From contig CAILBC010000013.1 in NCBI GenBank assembly GCA_903832325.1, positions 1 to 64,000 of the forward strand: DNA of 64,000 nt, given 5' to 3'. This document shows positions 52,082 through 61,331 of the stretch, one piece after another (the stretch's first letter is position 1; every line of letters begins with the position of its first letter). The position numbers and the translations under genes were made by a program. The DNA comes from an uncultured Sphingomonadales bacterium (GTDB lineage Bacteria; Pseudomonadota; Alphaproteobacteria; Sphingomonadales; Sphingomonadaceae). The notes under the pieces were generated by a model that was not told the DNA's origin, ran no database searches, and was given only the letters and a program-made list of their open reading frames with translations.

Positions 52082-52160
52082 CGCACTCTCCTGTGGCGGC
52101 CGGCACCGTTTGCAGTGCGCTGCCGTTTCATCAATCGATTAACATACGCCGCGCGGGCTG

Positions 52161-52174
52161 CAAATGGCCATTTG
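52161..52174. promoter_or_regulatory. 14-bp palindrome upstream of the acyl-CoA dehydrogenase operon
   Basis: CAAATGGCCATTTG is a perfect palindrome in the gap between the dehydrogenase start and the SDR pseudogene. The size and position fit a TetR-type operator, but no regulator gene is adjacent. Confidence 0.4.
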
Positions 52175-52200
52175 GGTAAACTGCGAGTCGACGTGATCGC

Positions 52201-52530
52201 GTGGTGTCCGCGACCACACGCGGCATCGGCCAGGCCATTGCCGCCCGGTTCCCTGCCTAAGGCGCGCACGCGATCATCACCCTGGCATCGCGATCGGGCC
52301 AGATCGGCATTCCCGGCGCGGCGGCCTATGCCGCATCAAAGGCGGCGATGCGCAACCATACCCGGTCGGTCTCGCTCTATTGCGCCGATCAGGGCTGGGC
52401 CATCCGCTGCAATGCCATCGCCCCGGGCGCGATCCTCACGCCGATGTGGGATGCCGTGCCGGGCCATGGCGACCTGCTGGCCGGATCGCTGGCCGAATCT
52501 TTGGCCGGATCAGCGGTGCGTCCGCGCTGA
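52201..52530 (+). pseudogene. Short-chain dehydrogenase (SDR), decayed
   Basis: One plus-strand frame carries both ends of a classical SDR. The cofactor loop reads TTRGIGQAIAARF, and the active-site region reads [23 protein letters not shown] (Ser, Tyr-x3-Lys) followed by [16 protein letters not shown]. Between them a TAA stop (52258-52260) replaces the expected Glu, and about 100 residues from the central Rossmann fold are missing after GAHAI. The start is also unclear. It is a relic beside the acyl-CoA dehydrogenase operon, where an SDR would fit a beta-oxidation-like pathway. Confidence 0.8.
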
Positions 52531-52551
52531 TCCGGCCGGCAATGCCCGATG

Positions 52552-53712
52552 TCAATTCGCCAGCGCGGTCAGGCTGCCCTGGTTGATCGCGGCGACGGCA
52601 GCCTTCAGATCATCGATGCGGCCCGCCGATCCTTCGGCTTCGACCGAAAACCGGTTGGCCACGATGACCGAAAACCGGCCGCTCGATGATCCCTTGTGCC
52701 AGGCTTCGGTTTGCAGGTGACCATCGACAGTGCCGGTCTTTTCGTAGCCGTCGGCATCTTCCTTGTTTTCCTGAAGGCCGAACGCGGTGCCGATCCCGGC
52801 CAGACCCGCGACCACGGCCATATCGGTGATCTTCAGGTGATAGCTGTTGCTGCCCGCAGTGTAAGTGCCGTCGGCCGCGCTGCCCATGCCGCCCACGCCG
52901 GTCGATTCGACCGCCGTGCGCTGAAACGATCCGACCGCGCCGGGCAGCAGCGCCTTCAGCCGTTCCGGATCGATCGCCGTCTTCTTGCCATCGGCGGCAG
53001 ATTGCATTTGCTGCGCCACCTGGTTGAGCTTTGCCGTATCGATCGACCCGCCACCCGGCAGATCGACTTTGCCCGTCATGCCGCTGGAACTGGTGTAGCC
53101 GCCGCCGAACAAGCCTGTCACCGGAGAGGCCACCGTGCCAACCACGATCATGACCACAGCGGTGACCACCACCGTGGCAATCGTGAAGCCCACCGCCTTG
53201 TCCTGCGGCACCTGCAGCAACGGGCCGGCGCCGAGATAGAACAGGTAAAAGCTGTAAAGCCCCAGAATGCCAAGAAAACCCAGCCCGGGCGCCAGCGCGA
53301 AGGCCCCCGCAACAAAGCTGGCCGTGGCGCCATAGCCGATCAGTTTCAGCGCGTTGCTGCGCCCGCCCTGCCCGCCGAATTTGGGCGCCAGGAAATCGGC
53401 CACCAGCGCCACCACGAAAAACCCGACCAGCGACAGGACGTAGGAGACAATCAGCATCGTCAGCCCGGAAATCAGGCCGGGGTGGAAACTGATCCCGAAC
53501 CAGCCCTCGCCGAAAATCTGGCCGTGCAGAAACCGCGCGATCGGCCCGATTGCCGCCAGCGGCACGACATAACCCATGAACACCGATGCGCCGGACGTGC
53601 CCTCGGCAGCGATTTTCGGCCAGGTATCGGCCGGATTTAGCAGAATGGCCTTGGCCCGCGCAAAAATTGCCGTGCCTTGTGCCTGCAGATCAGACGAATT
53701 CAGATCGGACAT
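52552..53712 (-). CDS. Yip1-family membrane protein with soluble C-terminal domain
   Basis: This 386-residue protein has five hydrophobic segments in its first half, resembling the Yip1 domain, with an N-terminal ARAKAILLNPADTWPKIAAE helix typical of bacterial members. A soluble C-terminal half of about 180 residues follows, containing a Gly-rich linker and a compact alpha/beta region I do not recognise. The function of bacterial Yip1 proteins is poorly known. It appears to stand alone, about 170 bases from the SGNH gene start-proximal side. Confidence 0.68.
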   Translation of the reverse strand: MSDLNSSDLQAQGTAIFARAKAILLNPADTWPKIAAEGTSGASVFMGYVVPLAAIGPIARFLHGQIFGEGWFGISFHPGLISGLTMLIVSYVLSLVGFFVVALVADFLAPKFGGQGGRSNALKLIGYGATASFVAGAFALAPGLGFLGILGLYSFYLFYLGAGPLLQVPQDKAVGFTIATVVVTAVVMIVVGTVASPVTGLFGGGYTSSSGMTGKVDLPGGGSIDTAKLNQVAQQMQSAADGKKTAIDPERLKALLPGAVGSFQRTAVESTGVGGMGSAADGTYTAGSNSYHLKITDMAVVAGLAGIGTAFGLQENKEDADGYEKTGTVDGHLQTEAWHKGSSSGRFSVIVANRFSVEAEGSAGRIDDLKAAVAAINQGSLTALAN

Positions 53713-53881
53713 TGCAAATACCCCCAGCGGAATTGGCGCGACCCGTGGAGATTTGCCGCCAGACTACACATCGCCGGGCGGAAGTACAGCCATGGATGAC
53801 GAACCGGCGGATCGGGAGAATTACGGAGCCTGCCGGGGCATCGCCGCGCCAGCGGCGGCACGGAACAGCGCGTGCGATCGA

Positions 53882-54784
53882 TCAGTTCAGAAGGGTTTCG
53901 CAAGGTTTGCCGGGAATGGCAGTGGCGGTGGCGGCGACCCGTTGCAGGCGCTGCGCGTCCTGCGGCGAAAGGCCAAGTTCCTGCGCGGCGGTTTCATGCG
54001 CGCCCAGCGTGCGCGGGTCCTTGCCGGTCACATCGGCGAAAATCACCAGCGCTTCAAGGTAATAGCCGGCGGTGCTGGCATGGTAATGGTCCCACGACCA
54101 CAGATCGACCTGGCCAAACGCGATGCCGTCATAGGGGTCGGGATCGGCCACGCCCGCGGTAATCGCGCACGTGAACGCCGCGCCCACGGGGTGGACTTTG
54201 CCGATTTCCGGCGTGGCCTTTGCCGCCTGGGCATAAGCCTGCGCAATGTCGGTCGCCATCTGCGCGATCGGCTGGCCATACCAGTGACCGGCCTTGAGAT
54301 AAGTCTGATCGGGGCGCGACCATGTGGCGGTCAGGCTGATTTTCGCATGCGGGTTGCGCGCGATGACCAGGTGGGCGAGCCGGGCGCTGTAATCGATCAG
54401 CAGGCGCGGATTGCCCGGCGCGGCGGGGTCGAGCGTGCTGTAATCCTGCATCACCACATGATCCCAGCGCTTGTCGATCACCGGTTTGCGGTTGTCCCAA
54501 TGCCATTGCAGCGTTTTGCCGGGCGAGGTTTCCAGGCTGACCGCATAGGTCAGCCCCGCCTCTGCCGCAAACAGGCGGAACAGCGCCGGCACGCCGCCAA
54601 CGCCATCGTGGTTGAGATCGGTCACGCTGTCGGCGCGGTAATGCCACACCGGGGAATTGGCGCCAAAGGTGAAGCTGTTGCCCACAAACAGCACGGTCGG
54701 CGGCGGGGTTGGCGCGTTGTTCTGCGCCTTGGCCGGCATGGCCGCCATCAGGCCGATGGCCAGCGCAACCTTCATGCGCCTCAC
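53882..54784 (-). CDS. SGNH-hydrolase-like secreted protein
   Basis: This protein of about 300 residues has a short signal peptide (cleavage near MPAKAQ) and an SGNH-type N-terminus, VLFVGNSFTFG, where the nucleophile Ser lies in GNS instead of GDS. Further blocks are HVVMQDYS and the C-terminal WDHYHASTAGYYLEAL carrying the likely His. A periplasmic esterase or deacylase is plausible. A GTG start overlaps the OPT-transporter stop (GTGA); an ATG lies at 54775. It is the last gene of the aminotransferase/OPT operon. Confidence 0.72.
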   Translation of the reverse strand: MRRMKVALAIGLMAAMPAKAQNNAPTPPPTVLFVGNSFTFGANSPVWHYRADSVTDLNHDGVGGVPALFRLFAAEAGLTYAVSLETSPGKTLQWHWDNRKPVIDKRWDHVVMQDYSTLDPAAPGNPRLLIDYSARLAHLVIARNPHAKISLTATWSRPDQTYLKAGHWYGQPIAQMATDIAQAYAQAAKATPEIGKVHPVGAAFTCAITAGVADPDPYDGIAFGQVDLWSWDHYHASTAGYYLEALVIFADVTGKDPRTLGAHETAAQELGLSPQDAQRLQRVAATATAIPGKPCETLLN

Positions 54785-56781
54785 GCGTTTTGCCCCATCC
54801 GCGCCGCCCAGCGATAGAGCCCCAGCACACTGCCAAAGATCACCACGATTGCCAGCGCCATGCCCCAGGTGGCAAAGCCGTTGCCCACCAGCGCCAGCGG
54901 CCAGTCGCTGTCGGACACATGCAGAAATCCGGTCTTGGCCGCCGCGGTCACCCCGGCGAGCACGACATTGACCAGACTTTCCCCGACAATCAGGCCCGAT
55001 GCCAGAATCACCCCCAGCCGGCGGATCAGCGCGGCCTGGCCCGGGTTGGCGGCGCGTGTGTCGGCCTGCGCCTCATACAGATGGCCGGCAACCGCGCCGA
55101 TGATCACGATCGAAATCGTACCGGGCGGGATATAGCCGCCGAACGCGATCGCCAGCGGCGGCAGGCGCAAATTCCACCGGCGTTCGAGCACCGTGTCGAA
55201 CACGATGAACCCCACGCCGAGCAGCGCCCCGGTGCCCAGCAACGACCAATCGAGCGTGCCGCCGATGAATTGCCCGGCCAGCGAGGCGATCAGCACCGCC
55301 TGCGGCGCCGCCAGTGCCTTTGGCCCCGCGCCCGCCACCCCGGCATAGCCATAGGCATGGCCCAGCAGCACCATGATCGGCGGAATCACCAGCGCGCCGG
55401 CAATCACCCCGATGATCAGCGCGACTTGCTGCCGCCACGGCGTTGCGCCAACCAGTTCGCCGGTTTTCAGATCCTGCAGGTTGTCATTGGCAATGGTCGC
55501 CACGCCCAGCACGAACCCTGCGACCAGCAGCGCCAGCGCGATCAGCGCGGGCCGCGCCTCGATCCCCAGATGCGGTTCGACCGTGACCGACAGCAGCCCC
55601 GCCGAACAGATCACGCCGATGATCGCCAGACTGGAAACAGGGCTGTTCGATGATCCGATCAACCCGGCCATATAGCCGCAGATCGCCGCGACCATGAACC
55701 CGGTCAGCGCAACAAACAGCACGCCCGCCACCATCAGCGGCAATTCCAGCCCGGCCAGCGGCGTGCCGGCGATAAAGCCGTGGAGCAGCACGCCCACCGG
55801 GATCAGCAGCAGCACGACCAATATGCCGATCCAGGTGAACGACAGATCCTGTTCGGTGCGGTCCAGCGCTTCGCCCGCGCGGCGGCGCGCCTGTGCGGCA
55901 AAGGCGGATACCACCCCGCCCGCCACCGGCCGCGCCAGCCGCACCAAAGTCCACAGCGCGCTGACCGCCAATGCCGACGCGAACACGAACCGCACTTTGT
56001 GCCGCCACAGGTCCATTGCCAGATCGGCCGCCGCGGCATGGGCATCGGGATGCCACAGGGTCATCAGCGGCACCGCCACGCCCCAGGCCAGCACGAGCCC
56101 GGTCAGCATCGCCATGCCCGCCGCCAGTCCGATCAGGTGGCCCGCGCCAAACAGCGCCAATTGCATGTTGATCGTCATGCCGGTCGCGGCCGCGCCAAAC
56201 CGCGCATAGCCGGCAACTTCGGCCGCGAGCAGCCGCGTGCCGACCAGCAGCGCCATGATCGCAGAGGCGATCGATCCCACCACCACCGCGCGCAGGCCCA
56301 GCCGCGCTTCGGCCGCATCGCCGCCATTGCCGCGCGTCGCCTCGCCCGCGCGCAGCACTTCGGCCGCGGCAACGCCTTCGGGATAGGGCAAGTCCGACCC
56401 GGTAACCAGGCTGCGGCGCAGCGGGATCGAATAGACCACCCCCAGCACCCCGCCCGAGGCGCACATCCAGAATGCCGGCCAGAACGGGATTTCCGCCCAG
56501 TGGCCAATCATCAGAAACGTCGGCAGGATGAACACCATGCACGACAGCGTGCCCGCCGACGAGGCGATCGTCTGGACAATGTTGTTTTCCAGAATCCCCG
56601 AATCGCGGAACGGCCGCAGCAGCGCCATCGAAATCACCGCCGCCGGGATAGACGCCGCAAACGTCAGCCCCGATTGCAGGCAGAGATAGATATTGGCGGC
56701 GGTGAACACCACGCAGATCAGCCCGCCCAGGATCACCCCGCGGATCGACAGCTCCACGGGTTTGCGTGTAGTTTCCGCCAC
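54781..56781 (-). CDS. Oligopeptide transporter, OPT family
   Basis: This 666-residue protein has about 15 hydrophobic segments and OPT-family motifs: GGLICVVFTAANIYLCLQSGLT at the N-terminus and SDLPYPEGVAAAEVL. It imports peptides or peptide-like metal chelates by proton coupling. The start is a GTG immediately after the aminotransferase TAA, and the stop overlaps the SGNH gene, so the three are one coupled operon. It may feed amines or peptides to the aminotransferase. Confidence 0.88.
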   Translation of the reverse strand: MAETTRKPVELSIRGVILGGLICVVFTAANIYLCLQSGLTFAASIPAAVISMALLRPFRDSGILENNIVQTIASSAGTLSCMVFILPTFLMIGHWAEIPFWPAFWMCASGGVLGVVYSIPLRRSLVTGSDLPYPEGVAAAEVLRAGEATRGNGGDAAEARLGLRAVVVGSIASAIMALLVGTRLLAAEVAGYARFGAAATGMTINMQLALFGAGHLIGLAAGMAMLTGLVLAWGVAVPLMTLWHPDAHAAAADLAMDLWRHKVRFVFASALAVSALWTLVRLARPVAGGVVSAFAAQARRRAGEALDRTEQDLSFTWIGILVVLLLIPVGVLLHGFIAGTPLAGLELPLMVAGVLFVALTGFMVAAICGYMAGLIGSSNSPVSSLAIIGVICSAGLLSVTVEPHLGIEARPALIALALLVAGFVLGVATIANDNLQDLKTGELVGATPWRQQVALIIGVIAGALVIPPIMVLLGHAYGYAGVAGAGPKALAAPQAVLIASLAGQFIGGTLDWSLLGTGALLGVGFIVFDTVLERRWNLRLPPLAIAFGGYIPPGTISIVIIGAVAGHLYEAQADTRAANPGQAALIRRLGVILASGLIVGESLVNVVLAGVTAAAKTGFLHVSDSDWPLALVGNGFATWGMALAIVVIFGSVLGLYRWAARMGQNA

Positions 56782-58206
56782 TTAAAGGCCCAGATCCGCA
56801 GCCACCTGATCGAGCGAGAGCTTCAGCGCGGCCAGCAGGTCATCGATCTGCGCGGCAGTGATGATCATCGGCGGGCAGAATGCGATGGCATCGACAATCG
56901 CGCGGCAGATCACGCCATTGTCCTGCAGCGCCTTGTTGACCAGGCCGCCCAGTTTGCCCGGCACATCGAGCGCCTTTTTCGCGGCCTTGTCGGTTACCAG
57001 TTCGATCGCGGCGATCATGCCGACGCCGCGCACTTCGCCGATCAGCGGGTGATCGGCCAGCGCGGCAAGCCCGGCGCGCAGCCGCGCGCCCTGCGTGGCG
57101 CAATTGGCGACCAGCCCGTCTTCTTCGATGATGCGCAGGCATTCCAGGCTCACCGCGGTTGCCACAGGGTGCCCGCCGGCGGTGTAGCCGTGGCCCAGCG
57201 TGCCGATGCGCGCCGATTCGTCCATTACCGGGCCCAGCACGCGATCATTGGCGATCAGCGCGGCAATCGGCATGTAGGATGATGACAACTGCTTTGACAC
57301 GATCAGGATATCGGGCCGGATGCCATAGGTTTCGCAGGCGAACATGTTGCCGGTGCGGCCGAACCCGTTGATCACTTCGTCCGCGACAAACAGGATGTCA
57401 TATTTGGCAAGCACCGCCTGGATTTTGTCCCAATAAGTCGCCGGCGGCACGACCACGCCGCCTGCACCCATCACCGGTTCGGCCCAGAACGCGGCGATCG
57501 TATCGGGCCCTTCGGCCTGGATCAGCGCATCAAGTTCTTCGGCGCGGCGGGTGGCAAACGCTTCTTCGGTTTCGCCCGGCAGGCCTTCGCGCCAGTAATG
57601 CGGCGATCCGGTGTGGAGCACGCCCGGCATCGGCAGATCGAACGAGCGGTGGTTGTTGGGCAGGCCCGTCAGGCTGGCCGAAGCGAGCGTGACGCCGTGA
57701 TAGGCACGCACGCGCGAAATCAGCTTTTTCTTCTCCGGCTTGCCCAGCGCGTTTGACCGGAACCAGATCAGCTTTATCGCGGTGTCGTTGGCTTCGGACC
57801 CGGAATTGGTGAAGAACGCCTTGCTCATCCCGCCGGGCGTGAGCGGCGAGGCCATGGTGACCAGCTTTTCCGCCAGATCGATCGCCGGCCCGTGCGATTT
57901 GTGCGTGAACGTGTGATAAAACGGCAAGGTGTTGAGCTGTTCGATCGCCGCGGCCACCAGCCGCTTTTCGCTGAACCCGACGCCCACGCTCCACAAGCCG
58001 GCCATCGCCTCGATATAGCGGCGCCCTTCGTTGTCGATGACATAGATGCCATCGCCACCTTCGATCACCAGCGGCCCGGTCGCTTCGTGCAGGCGCGCGT
58101 TGGTATAGCTGTGGAGGTGATACTGCACATCGCGCGCTTCGGCCGAATTGGGCGCCAAAGCGGGAAATGACGGGGGGGCGGGCGGGGTGATCGTGGTCTG
58201 GGTCAT
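56782..58206 (-). CDS. Class III aminotransferase (omega-transaminase type)
   Basis: This 474-residue PLP enzyme has the phosphate-binding FTNSGSEANDTAIKL, the cofactor Asp in LFVADEVINGFGRTG, and the Schiff-base Lys in VSKQLSSSYMP. These fit omega-amino-acid/pyruvate transaminases that act on amines such as beta-alanine, 4-aminobutyrate or diamines. It is the first gene of an operon with the OPT transporter and SGNH hydrolase. Confidence 0.9.
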   Translation of the reverse strand: MTQTTITPPAPPSFPALAPNSAEARDVQYHLHSYTNARLHEATGPLVIEGGDGIYVIDNEGRRYIEAMAGLWSVGVGFSEKRLVAAAIEQLNTLPFYHTFTHKSHGPAIDLAEKLVTMASPLTPGGMSKAFFTNSGSEANDTAIKLIWFRSNALGKPEKKKLISRVRAYHGVTLASASLTGLPNNHRSFDLPMPGVLHTGSPHYWREGLPGETEEAFATRRAEELDALIQAEGPDTIAAFWAEPVMGAGGVVVPPATYWDKIQAVLAKYDILFVADEVINGFGRTGNMFACETYGIRPDILIVSKQLSSSYMPIAALIANDRVLGPVMDESARIGTLGHGYTAGGHPVATAVSLECLRIIEEDGLVANCATQGARLRAGLAALADHPLIGEVRGVGMIAAIELVTDKAAKKALDVPGKLGGLVNKALQDNGVICRAIVDAIAFCPPMIITAAQIDDLLAALKLSLDQVAADLGL

Positions 58207-58298
58207 GCCCCTTCATGCGCAAAAGTGCGGCAAATGGCCATGCCCAAAATGCGCGTTTTTCAGGCACGGATGATGCGCGGGGGGCCAAATCCGGTGGA

Positions 58299-58940
58299 TC
58301 AGCCCATCGGTGCCCGATCGGCCCCTGCGCGATCAGTCCAGACCGGGCGATGCAGATCGAACGTATCGGTCATCCGCACATAGCCGGTCGCGCCCTGGAT
58401 GCGGCCGACCAGATGCATCGCCGGGGTATCGATGCGGCGCGTTGCGGGGTCGTAAAACGCGTCGTGCACATGGAAATGCAGCACTTCGCCAATGACCAGC
58501 GTGTTGGTGCCGATATCGATCGTCTGGTACACCCGGCATTCCATCGCCACCGGGGCCGAGGCGATGCGCGGCGGGGCAATCGCCAGCGATGGCGCGGTGG
58601 CAAGCCCGGCCAGCGCGATTTCATCGATGCCGGGCGGGGCATCGATGCTGGTCAGGTTCATCGCCGGGGCATCGCCCTCACACACCAGGTTGACCACGAA
58701 TTCGCGCGTTTCCAGCACGTTGGCCGCGCTGTCCTTGTGCGTGCCATCGGGCCGGCGCCCCATGCCGATCACCACGATCGGCGGGGCGGAGCCCATCATG
58801 TTGAAAAAGCTGTAGGGCGCGGCATTGCGCGCACCCGCCGCCGACTGGCTGGTGACCCAGGCAATCGGGCGCGGGGTGATCGCCGAGGCCATCAGGCGAT
58901 AGCGATCGGCGGCAGAGGTTTCGGCAAAATCGAAATGCAT
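58299..58940 (-). CDS. Flavin reductase-like protein
   Basis: This 213-residue protein of the flavin reductase (FMN-binding split-barrel) family has the segments ITPRPIAWVTSQSAAGARNAAPYSFFN and KDSAANVLETREFVVNLV. It may supply reduced flavin to an oxygenase or act as an independent oxidoreductase. The ATG at 58940 gives the standard family N-terminus; the frame opens at 59081. It is divergent from the HD-domain gene. Confidence 0.85.
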   Translation of the reverse strand: MHFDFAETSAADRYRLMASAITPRPIAWVTSQSAAGARNAAPYSFFNMMGSAPPIVVIGMGRRPDGTHKDSAANVLETREFVVNLVCEGDAPAMNLTSIDAPPGIDEIALAGLATAPSLAIAPPRIASAPVAMECRVYQTIDIGTNTLVIGEVLHFHVHDAFYDPATRRIDTPAMHLVGRIQGATGYVRMTDTFDLHRPVWTDRAGADRAPMG

Positions 58941-59094
58941 CGCGCGCAATTTCCAGACTATGGTCCCGGATTGTGGTCCAACTTTGTGGCGCCACGGCAT
59001 AGGCAATGCTCGCAGCGCTGTCACCCCTGCCCCGCGGGGCCGCTTGACAGCCTGCGCGGCGCATTGTCCTGTTGCCCGCAAAGGAGATTAAGTG

Positions 59095-59796
59095 ATGCAG
59101 CGCAAGGCGATGATCGTAACCGCGCTGGCCGGCGCCCTGCTTGCCGGCCCGGTGCAGGCCGATAGTCCGAAAGACTGGCGCCCGGGGCTTGAAGCCTTTG
59201 CCGCGCACCATTTCCGCCACCCCGCCTGGGGCTGGCAGCACAGCCGCCGCGATTACAGCGTTGCCCGCGATCTGGCGCGCGCGGACGGGGTGACAGTGGA
59301 TGACGACGTGCTGTTTGCCGCCGCCTATATCCACGACATTGCCGGGTTCGAACCGTGGGAAGACAAGGACCCCGCGCACGACCATTCCGATGTCGGCGCG
59401 GCAAAACTGGGCGCGGTGCTGACCAGCCTGGGCTTTCCCGCTGCCAAGATCGATGCCGTGCGCGAAGCGACACGCTCCCACATGTATTACCGCAAGGCCA
59501 CCGCGCCCGAGGCGATCTATATCCACGATGCCGATGCGCTGGACTGGCTGGGCGCGATCGGCGTGGCGCGGATCATCGCCACGGTGGACCATGGCGATCC
59601 GCCATCGGCCACGGCCGATCCCTATGCCGCGCCCGACTTGCCCGCCGCCGTGGCGACGATCGAAACCAACCTGAAAGATGCCGCCGCGGGCGTGCAGAGC
59701 CCGGCCGGCCGCGCCCGCGTGCCCGCACTGGTGGCCGAAGCGCGCGCGTTTCTGGACCGGCTGAAAGCGGAATCCGAAGACGGCAAAGCGCTCTAG
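59095..59796 (+). CDS. Exported HD-domain phosphohydrolase
   Basis: This 233-residue protein combines a signal peptide (cleavage near VQADS) with an HD domain: first His in WQHSRRDYSVARDLA, HD in AAYIHDIAGFE, and a distal Asp in IHDADALDWLG. The domain resembles the YedJ-type metal-dependent phosphohydrolases, which are normally cytoplasmic, so the signal peptide is the odd feature. AAGGAG lies eight bases before the ATG; a GTG at 59092 is less well spaced. A terminator-like hairpin follows. Confidence 0.8.
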   Translation: MQRKAMIVTALAGALLAGPVQADSPKDWRPGLEAFAAHHFRHPAWGWQHSRRDYSVARDLARADGVTVDDDVLFAAAYIHDIAGFEPWEDKDPAHDHSDVGAAKLGAVLTSLGFPAAKIDAVREATRSHMYYRKATAPEAIYIHDADALDWLGAIGVARIIATVDHGDPPSATADPYAAPDLPAAVATIETNLKDAAAGVQSPAGRARVPALVAEARAFLDRLKAESEDGKAL

Positions 59797-59819
59797 CTCC
59801 TCCCCGAAACGGGGACGAG
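59797..59819 (+). terminator. Terminator after the HD-domain gene
   Basis: Arms of nine bases (59797-59805, 59811-59819, one mismatch) enclose GAAAC and are followed by TTTCGG. It lies between two convergent genes, directly after the HD-domain stop. Confidence 0.6.
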
Positions 59820-59827
59820 TTTCGGCT

Positions 59828-60283
59828 TCAGCCGCGTCCGCGATAGCCGGGCACGCCCTGGTCGGGCACCCACAGCCCTTCGGGTGCGGCGCCCGATTGC
59901 CAGAACACATCGATCGGGATGCCGCCGCGCGGATACCAGTAGCCGCCGATGCGCAGCCAGCGCGGTGCCATTTCATCAAACAGCCGCTGGCCGATGCCCA
60001 CGGTCACGTCTTCGTGAAACCCGGCGTGGTTGCGGAACGATCCCAGGAACAGCTTCAGCGACTTCGATTCGACAATCGTTTCGCCCGGCGCATAGTCGAT
60101 CACCAGGTGGGCAAAGTCGGGCTGCCCCGTGACCGGGCACAGCGAGGTGAATTCGGGCGCGGCAAAGCGCACCAGAAACAGCGTGCCGGCGCGCGGATTG
60201 GGCACATAATCGAGCGCAGCCACCTCGGGCGAGGCGGGCAGGCCACTGTTCTGGCCCAGGTACATCGGTTTCAGATCAGCCAT
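59828..60283 (-). CDS. queF: NADPH-dependent 7-cyano-7-deazaguanine reductase QueF
   Basis: This 151-residue unimodular QueF reduces preQ0 to preQ1 in queuosine synthesis. The catalytic Cys49 and Asp56 lie in [14 protein letters not shown]; the substrate-binding ESKSLKLFL (from residue 72) is also present. No other queuosine gene is nearby. It is convergent with the HD-domain gene and divergent from the sulfurtransferase gene. Confidence 0.95.
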   Translation of the reverse strand: MADLKPMYLGQNSGLPASPEVAALDYVPNPRAGTLFLVRFAAPEFTSLCPVTGQPDFAHLVIDYAPGETIVESKSLKLFLGSFRNHAGFHEDVTVGIGQRLFDEMAPRWLRIGGYWYPRGGIPIDVFWQSGAAPEGLWVPDQGVPGYRGRG

Positions 60284-60469
60284 GACAGGTCCTTTGCCGG
60301 AAACAGGGCGTCCAGAGATAGTGTTCGCGCGCCCATGCCGCGCCCGCGCCGTTCAGGCAAGCGTCCCGGGGGTGAATCGACCTCGACGGGGGCCATGGGG
60401 TCGTTTAAGATGCCCGGAAAATGCCCCGGGAACAGGGGCCGGTCGCATCAGGCAGGAGCAAGAGGACGC

Positions 60470-61315
60470 ATGGATTCGCTGGTTACCACCCGCTGGCTGG
60501 CCGACGAGCTTGGCGCGAGCGATTTGCGCGTGGTCGATGCCAGCGCGTTCCTGCCCGAACACGGCCGCAAGGGGGCGCTGGAATACGAAGCCTGCCACAT
60601 TCCCGGCGCGGTATTCATGGATCTGGACGATCTGGTGGACAAGGCCGCGCCCTTTGCCAACACCCTGCCCAGCGCCGAACGGTTTGCCAGCCGGATGCAA
60701 AGCCTGGGCCTTGGCGATGGCAGCCGCATCGTCGTCTATGACGACAGCCCGATCCATTCCGCCACCCGCGCCTGGTTCATGCTGACGATGTTCGGCGCGC
60801 AGAATGTCGCGCTGCTCGATGGCGGGATCGCCAGGTGGAAAGCCGAAGGACGCCCCTGCGCGCAAGGGCGCGAACATCTGCGCCACCGCCATTTCACGGT
60901 GTGGAGCGATAATCGGCAAGTGCGCACCAAGGCGCAAGTGCTCGCCAATATCGCCAGCCACGCCGAACAGCTGGTCGATGCACGCGGCGCCGGCCGCTTT
61001 ACCGGCGATGTGCCCGAAGTGCGCCCGGGCCTGGCCAGCGGGCACATCCCCGGCGCGCGCAACCTGCCCTATGCCAGCCTGTTTGCCGCCGATGGCACGT
61101 GGAAAAAACCCGACGACTTGCGCGCCGCCTTTGCCGCCGCCGGCGTCGATCTCGACCGCCCGCTGATCGCCAGCTGCGGTTCGGGCATGACCGCCAACAT
61201 CGTGCTGTTTGCCGCGCACCTGCTCGGCAAGGAAGACTTCGCGCTTTACGACGGCAGCTGGACCGAATGGGGATCAGACCCCGCGCTGCCGGTGGAGACC
61301 GGCGCCGCGCGTTGA
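60470..61315 (+). CDS. sseA: 3-mercaptopyruvate sulfurtransferase
   Basis: This 281-residue protein has two rhodanese domains. The first is inactive, with DDSPIHSATRAW in place of a Cys loop. The second has the active-site Cys236 in CGSGMTA, the loop type of mercaptopyruvate sulfurtransferases (CG[S/A]G[V/M]TA) rather than thiosulfate sulfurtransferases. The ATG at 60470 follows an AGGAGCAAGAGGA stretch; the frame opens much further upstream with no family resemblance. Confidence 0.92.
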   Translation: MDSLVTTRWLADELGASDLRVVDASAFLPEHGRKGALEYEACHIPGAVFMDLDDLVDKAAPFANTLPSAERFASRMQSLGLGDGSRIVVYDDSPIHSATRAWFMLTMFGAQNVALLDGGIARWKAEGRPCAQGREHLRHRHFTVWSDNRQVRTKAQVLANIASHAEQLVDARGAGRFTGDVPEVRPGLASGHIPGARNLPYASLFAADGTWKKPDDLRAAFAAAGVDLDRPLIASCGSGMTANIVLFAAHLLGKEDFALYDGSWTEWGSDPALPVETGAAR

Positions 61316-61331
61316 TCCTGTGCGGGTGCCA

